A model generated the notes under the pieces. It was not told where the DNA came from. It saw nothing but the letters and a program-made list of their open reading frames with translations, and ran no database searches. 10,515 nucleotides of DNA from Burkholderiales bacterium (GTDB lineage: Bacteria; Pseudomonadota; Gammaproteobacteria; Burkholderiales; CAIKXV01). The stretch spans positions 1 to 10,515 of the forward strand of contig JAIENF010000050.1 in NCBI GenBank assembly GCA_019751575.1, given 5' to 3'. The position numbers were made by a program, and so were the translations under genes. Shown one piece after another: positions 7,002-10,515 of this stretch (within the stretch, counting starts at the first letter, position 1; each line of letters begins with the position of its first letter).

Positions 7002-8003
7002 TCAGTCGACCTTCACGCCCGCCTGCCGGATCACCTTCGTCCAGCGTGCGATCTCCGAGACCAGGTGCGCCTGCAACTGTTCGGGCGAACCGCCGATCCC
7101 ATCGGCGCCATCGCGTGACAGCCGTTCCTTCACTTCAGGATGCTGCAGGGCCTTCACCACTTCGGCGTTCATCCGGTCCACCACCGCGCGCGGCGTGCCG
7201 GCCGGGCCGAGCAGGTAGTACGAGGTGTAGACCTCGAATCCCGGCAGGCCGCTCTCTGCCATCGTCGGGATGTCCGGCGCGCCGCCCGAGCGCTTGAGGC
7301 TGGTCACGGCGAGGCCGCGCAGCTTGCCGGCGCGCACATGGGAAATGCCGGCCACGAGCGTGCCGGTGGCGGCGTCCACGTGGCCACCGATCAGGTCGGT
7401 CATCGCCGGCTGGATGCCCTTGTAGGGCACCGGCGTCCAGCGGAAGCCGGCCACGCTGGCGAACAGTTCGCCGGCGAGGTGGCCGCCGCTGCCCGTGCCG
7501 GCGGTGGCGTAGGTGATGCGGCCGGGCTGCTTCTTCGCGAACGCGATGAACGCCTGCAGCGTCTTCGCCGGCAGCGACGGATGCACCATCACCATCAGCG
7601 GCTGCACCGCGACCTGCACGATCGGGGTGAAGTCCTTCAGCGTGTCGTAGGGCAGCTTGGCGTAAAGGCCCGGGTTGATCACGTGGCTTCCCCAGGCCAT
7701 CAGCAGCGTGTAGCCGTCGGGCGTGGCGCGCGCCACCGCCTCGGTGCCGACGATCCCCGCCGAACCGGCGCGGTTCTCGACGACGATCTGCTGGCCGAGC
7801 GACTCGGTCATGCGCGTGGCGAGCACCCGGGTCAGCGTGTCCGCGGAGCCGCCCGGCGTGGTCGGCACGACGATGCGTACCGGCTTCACGGGCCAGGCCT
7901 GCGACCAGGCGGGGCCGACCTGCACCGAGCAGGCCAGCAAGAGCGCGGCGGGAAGGACGAGCGCCGTGGGCTGGCCGCTCGCGCGGCGGAGTGCGGTGCT
8001 CAC
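7002..8003 (-). CDS. Bug/TctC-family periplasmic substrate-binding protein (second copy)
   Basis: 333 residues with all the hallmarks of the tripartite tricarboxylate receptor family: WPVKPVRIVVPTTPGGSAD (37-55), GQQIVVENRAGSAGIVG, PDGYTLLMAWGSHVINPGLY, VPYKGIQPAM and a C-terminal helical region. The N-terminus has two arginines followed by a hydrophobic run and a probable signal peptidase I site after SQA (residue 36). Cys25 in LLLACS resembles a weak lipobox, so a lipoprotein form cannot be excluded. The start codon is GTG at 8003, overlapping the TGA of the upstream lyase gene in a GTGA tetranucleotide, with GAGG a few bases upstream. That overlap implies translational coupling to the lyase, so both are probably made together. 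Clearly diverged from the other receptor in this cluster, so this is not a recent duplication. The ligand is unknown, presumably a carboxylate handled by the neighbouring enzymes. Confidence 0.95.
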   Translation of the reverse strand: MSTALRRASGQPTALVLPAALLLACSVQVGPAWSQAWPVKPVRIVVPTTPGGSADTLTRVLATRMTESLGQQIVVENRAGSAGIVGTEAVARATPDGYTLLMAWGSHVINPGLYAKLPYDTLKDFTPIVQVAVQPLMVMVHPSLPAKTLQAFIAFAKKQPGRITYATAGTGSGGHLAGELFASVAGFRWTPVPYKGIQPAMTDLIGGHVDAATGTLVAGISHVRAGKLRGLAVTSLKRSGGAPDIPTMAESGLPGFEVYTSYYLLGPAGTPRAVVDRMNAEVVKALQHPEVKERLSRDGADGIGGSPEQLQAHLVSEIARWTKVIRQAGVKVD

Positions 8004-8857
8004 TTGCCCTCGTACCCGGCGCCGCGCGCGAACCAGGCCTTGGTCGCCACGATCTGCTCGCGCTCGTCGAACGAGGCCATGTCCTCGGCCATCGTCGAGG
8101 CTTCCCCGTTCGACTTCAGCACGGCGAACACGCGCTGCATCGCGCGGATCGCTGCACGCTGCGCGTCCGACGGGATGATCTCGATCTTGTAGCCCATGCG
8201 CTCGAGGTCGGGCGCGGACACCAGCGGCGTCTTGCCGCCGAAGAACATGTTGATCAGGACCGGCTTCGAGAACAGCTTCGGGATCTGCTCGATCTGCTCG
8301 AGCGTGGTCGGTGCCTCGATGAACAGCACGTCGGCGCCCGCTTCGTCGTACAGCTTCATGCGCTCGACCGCCGCGTCGAAGCCCTCGACCGCGATCGCGT
8401 CGGTGCGGGCGATGATCACGATGTCCGGGTCTGCGTCCTTCGCGGCCTTGAGCACCGGCACGAAGTCCTTCGCCTTGACGATCGACTTGTCGTTCAGGTG
8501 CCCGCAGCGTTTCGGGAAGGTCTGGTCTTCCAGGTGCACGCCGGCCAGGCCGATGCGCGCGAACTGGCGGATCACCCGGTAGGCATTCAGTGCGTTGCCG
8601 TAGCCGGTGTCCGCATCGCCGATCACCGGGCAGTCGACTGCGTCGCAGATCTCGGCAAGGCGCTGCACGATATGGCCGGGATCGATCAGGTTGATGTCCG
8701 GCACGCCGGTCGAGCGCGCGATGCCGCCGCCGGTCGCGTACAGCGCCTCGAAGCCGGCCATCCGGCCGAGCCGCGCGGAAATGCCGTCATAGATGCCGGG
8801 GGCCACGATCATGCCCGGTCGCGCGAGCATGTCGCGCAGCTTGGTCGCCTCACTCAT
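8000..8857 (-). CDS. Isocitrate lyase/PEP mutase superfamily C-C lyase (methylisocitrate or dimethylmalate lyase-like)
   Basis: 285 residues, the size of PrpB-like members. Start ATG 8857 (MSEATKLRDMLARPG) has GGAAGA about 5 bases upstream; the frame stays open to an ATG at 8959, but those extra 34 residues lack family character. The fold is a TIM barrel with Mg2+ ligands in DADTGYGN (81-88; Asp81, Asp83) and Glu110/Asp111, the lyase signature KRCGH at 116-120 with catalytic Cys118 in the mobile loop, Arg151 and Glu181. The intact cysteine favours true lyase chemistry, splitting a 2-hydroxy-acid such as methylisocitrate or 2,3-dimethylmalate into pyruvate (or glyoxylate) plus a carboxylic acid, over decarboxylase or hydrolase members that lose it. 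Neither citrate/methylcitrate synthase nor prp genes are nearby, so a methylcitrate-cycle role is not supported. It is the first gene of the cluster, and its TGA overlaps the next start. Confidence 0.9.
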   Translation of the reverse strand: MSEATKLRDMLARPGMIVAPGIYDGISARLGRMAGFEALYATGGGIARSTGVPDINLIDPGHIVQRLAEICDAVDCPVIGDADTGYGNALNAYRVIRQFARIGLAGVHLEDQTFPKRCGHLNDKSIVKAKDFVPVLKAAKDADPDIVIIARTDAIAVEGFDAAVERMKLYDEAGADVLFIEAPTTLEQIEQIPKLFSKPVLINMFFGGKTPLVSAPDLERMGYKIEIIPSDAQRAAIRAMQRVFAVLKSNGEASTMAEDMASFDEREQIVATKAWFARGAGYEGK

Positions 8858-8972
8858 CTCTTCTTCCACTCCGACAGTACCGCCCCACGGCGGCCGAGGG
8901 TGCGAGGATGCCCGACTCCATCCGGGCCGTCGAGCGTCGCCCGCACCGGTGCCCGACATCGGCAGGGATCGC

Positions 8973-8999
8973 TAAAGACCCGCGGGCCGCAGCCGATAT
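8973..8999 (+). promoter_or_regulatory. Sigma-28 (FliA) flagellar-type promoter for the chemoreceptor gene
   Basis: TAAA at 8973-8976, exactly 15 bases, then GCCGATAT at 8992-8999. The enterobacterial sigma-28 consensus is TAAA-N15-GCCGATAA, so only the last base differs. It points toward the chemotaxis gene and would start transcription roughly at 9005-9010, leaving a leader of about 65 bases. This places the receptor in the late flagellar/chemotaxis regulon. A 9-bp inverted repeat (8959-8967 and 9010-9018) flanks it. The rest of the 214-base divergent gap shows a GCACCGGTGC palindrome (8943-8952) and no clear promoter for the minus-strand cluster. Confidence 0.85.
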
Positions 9000-9071
9000 C
9001 CGGACTGGACCCTGCCGAAAACCCCGCGGGATCCGCGAATCCCATCCAAGGCCCGGAAGGGCAGGGAGCGA

Positions 9072-10515
9072 ATGATGCAACGCAAGATCGAAGCACTGGT
9101 GCGCGCCATCAGCGTCCGCCAGCGTCTGGCAATTGCCTTCACGGGATCGAGCCTGATCATCCTCGCGGTCGGCCTGATCGGCATCGCCACGCTGCAAAGG
9201 TCTGCCGAGCGGTCGGCCCACATCTACGGCATCGACGTGGTGCCGATGGACTACGTGAGCCGCATGTCCACCGGGGTCCTGCGCACCCGCGCCGGGATCG
9301 GCGAGGCATTGCTTTCGACCGATGCCGGCAGTCCCGAGCGTTCCGGGGACCGCCTGAAGGCGGCGATGGAACATCTCGCGCAGGTGGAGATCCTGGGTGC
9401 CCAGTACGCAGGCCTGATCACCGGACCTGAAGAGCGGGCCTTGTTCGATCGGTTTGCCGCCGACCTCGGGGCATTCCGGTCCGCCACGCAGGCGGTGGCC
9501 GGGTCCGTGGACGCAGGCAGCCGCGCGCCTGCCGCCCGGTTGCTGTTCGCGGAGGCGTTGCCGGCCTCGGAAAAGCTGCGCGAATCGCTCGAGGCGCTGA
9601 TGCTCTACAAGCAGCAGTCGGCCGGGATGGACAACGCGACGATCAGTGCCGACGCCGAACGCGCGACCGTCCATCTGCTGCTGTTGGTCATCCTCAGCGC
9701 GCTGCTCGCGGCCGTGCTCGGATGGATCATCGCCTCGAGCATCGTGCGCCCGGTCGAGGCGCTCGCGCGTGCGGCGCAGGCGCTTTCGTCGGGCAAGCTC
9801 GGCATGCGGATGCATGAAGGCGGCCGTGACGAGCTTGCGTCGCTTGCCTGCGCCTTCAATGGTGCGCTGGCGCAGATGAGTCAACTGGTGCAGCGGGTGA
9901 CGGCCACCGCGCGAACCGTATCGGTGGCCGCCGACGCCTCGACGGCACACGCCGGCCAGGTCGGCGGGGCATTGCGGCGCCAGGCGACCGAAGCGGTGGA
10001 GGCGAGCGGCAAGGTGGGTGCCATCTCGAGCACGATCGACGCCAACGCGCGTGAAGCCGAGGAGGCTGCGCGCGAGGCGGGCGAAGCCAGCCGGGATGCG
10101 ACTGCAAGCAGCGAAGTGGTGCTTGCGACCGTCGCCGGCATGCGGCGCATCGCAGACGTGGTGCACGAGTCTGCCCAGTCGGTGACGGCGCTCGGCGCAC
10201 GCACCGAAGAGATCGGCAAGATCGTGGAGACGATCGTCGGCATCGCGGACCAGACCAGCCTGCTCGCGCTGAACGCAGCGATCGAGGCGGCACGGGCCGG
10301 CGAGCAGGGCCGCGGGTTCGCGGTGGTCGCAGACGAGGTGCGCAGGCTCGCGGAGCATACCCAGGATGCCGCGCGTGAAATCGTGTCGACGGTGCAGGGC
10401 ATACAGGCAGGCACGACGGCGGCGGTGGCCGCGATACAGCGCGGCACGGCCGACGTGGACGCCGGCCGCGCCGCAGCCGAGAACGCAGCGGCGGCGATCC
10501 GAGGCATCCTCGGGC
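9072..10515 (+). CDS. Methyl-accepting chemotaxis protein, 3' end cut by window
   Basis: An inner-membrane chemoreceptor that reports ligand binding to CheW/CheA; 481 residues are visible and the frame runs off the window. The order is a short cytoplasmic N-terminus, TM1 (about 20-41), a periplasmic helical domain of about 155 residues resembling the four-helix-bundle MCP sensor ([14 protein letters not shown] region), TM2 (about 200-223), a HAMP domain (about 220-275, with RPVEAL and [11 protein letters not shown]) and the helical signalling domain. The nearly invariant hairpin reads [20 protein letters not shown] (391-410) followed by [20 protein letters not shown]; Ser396 replaces the common Asn. 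Two adjacent ATGs (9072, 9075) are possible starts. GGAG lies 3 bases before the first and 6 before the second, so the second may be the real one. It is divergent from the carboxylate catabolism cluster and preceded by a sigma-28 promoter. The ligand is unknown. Confidence 0.95.
   Translation, partial: MMQRKIEALVRAISVRQRLAIAFTGSSLIILAVGLIGIATLQRSAERSAHIYGIDVVPMDYVSRMSTGVLRTRAGIGEALLSTDAGSPERSGDRLKAAMEHLAQVEILGAQYAGLITGPEERALFDRFAADLGAFRSATQAVAGSVDAGSRAPAARLLFAEALPASEKLRESLEALMLYKQQSAGMDNATISADAERATVHLLLLVILSALLAAVLGWIIASSIVRPVEALARAAQALSSGKLGMRMHEGGRDELASLACAFNGALAQMSQLVQRVTATARTVSVAADASTAHAGQVGGALRRQATEAVEASGKVGAISSTIDANAREAEEAAREAGEASRDATASSEVVLATVAGMRRIADVVHESAQSVTALGARTEEIGKIVETIVGIADQTSLLALNAAIEAARAGEQGRGFAVVADEVRRLAEHTQDAAREIVSTVQGIQAGTTAAVAAIQRGTADVDAGRAAAENAAAAIRGILG

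Noticed and set aside
8000..8857. Assignment of the lyase as PrpB of the methylcitrate cycle
   Set aside because: The motif fits, but no prpC or prpD/acnD is adjacent and the neighbours are receptors and a dehydrogenase, so a specific name would be unsupported.
8860..8959. N-terminal extension of the lyase to ATG 8959
   Set aside because: It adds 34 Arg/Pro/Gly-rich residues with no family character; ATG 8857 has its own GGAAGA ribosome-binding site.
7991..9430. 479-codon open frame on the plus strand
   Set aside because: It runs antisense through the lyase gene, across the divergent promoter region and into the chemoreceptor in another frame. Both genes are firmly supported in their own frames.
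8850..10358. 502-codon open frame on the minus strand
   Set aside because: It is antisense to the chemoreceptor, whose HAMP and hairpin motifs are unmistakable on the plus strand. Its product is Arg/His/Ala-rich without any recognisable domain, the usual result of high GC.

Overview
The window looks like chromosomal DNA from a GC-rich betaproteobacterium, most likely of the order Burkholderiales. The support is the very high GC content, two Bug/TctC-type periplasmic receptors (a family greatly expanded in Bordetella, Cupriavidus and relatives), a YaeQ homologue and a flagellar sigma-28 style chemoreceptor promoter. No mobile element, CRISPR array, RNA gene or obvious sign of horizontal transfer was seen. 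No stretch without a gene exceeds about 215 bases.

Left part (1-4658): the 3' part of an ABC exporter with fused membrane and ATPase domains (+) ends tail-to-tail on a YaeQ-family gene (-). The two stop codons lie in one shared CTAG palindrome. yaeQ diverges from a complete phosphoketolase gene (+, 812 aa), with a 176-bp shared upstream region that holds a 6-6-6 inverted repeat. Phosphoketolase cleaves xylulose-5-P or fructose-6-P with phosphate to give acetyl phosphate.

Right part (4685-8857): a cluster of four genes, all on the minus strand. In transcription order they are an isocitrate lyase/PEP mutase-family C-C lyase that retains the KRCGH catalytic motif, a Bug/TctC receptor that overlaps it through GTGA, an isocitrate/isopropylmalate-type beta-decarboxylating dehydrogenase, and a second Bug/TctC receptor. 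A strong intrinsic hairpin followed by a T tract closes the unit. The layout suggests capture and breakdown of a hydroxy-di- or tricarboxylate, for example a substituted malate, but the substrate cannot be read from sequence. No TctA/TctB membrane subunits are present.

Right edge (9072-10515): a methyl-accepting chemotaxis protein (+), cut by the window end, diverges from the catabolic cluster. It is preceded by an almost perfect sigma-28 (FliA) promoter, TAAA-N15-GCCGATAT. The most interesting idea here is that this chemoreceptor and the adjacent carboxylate uptake/catabolism genes form a sense-and-eat module. That is inferred from position only. No clearly new molecular system is evident.
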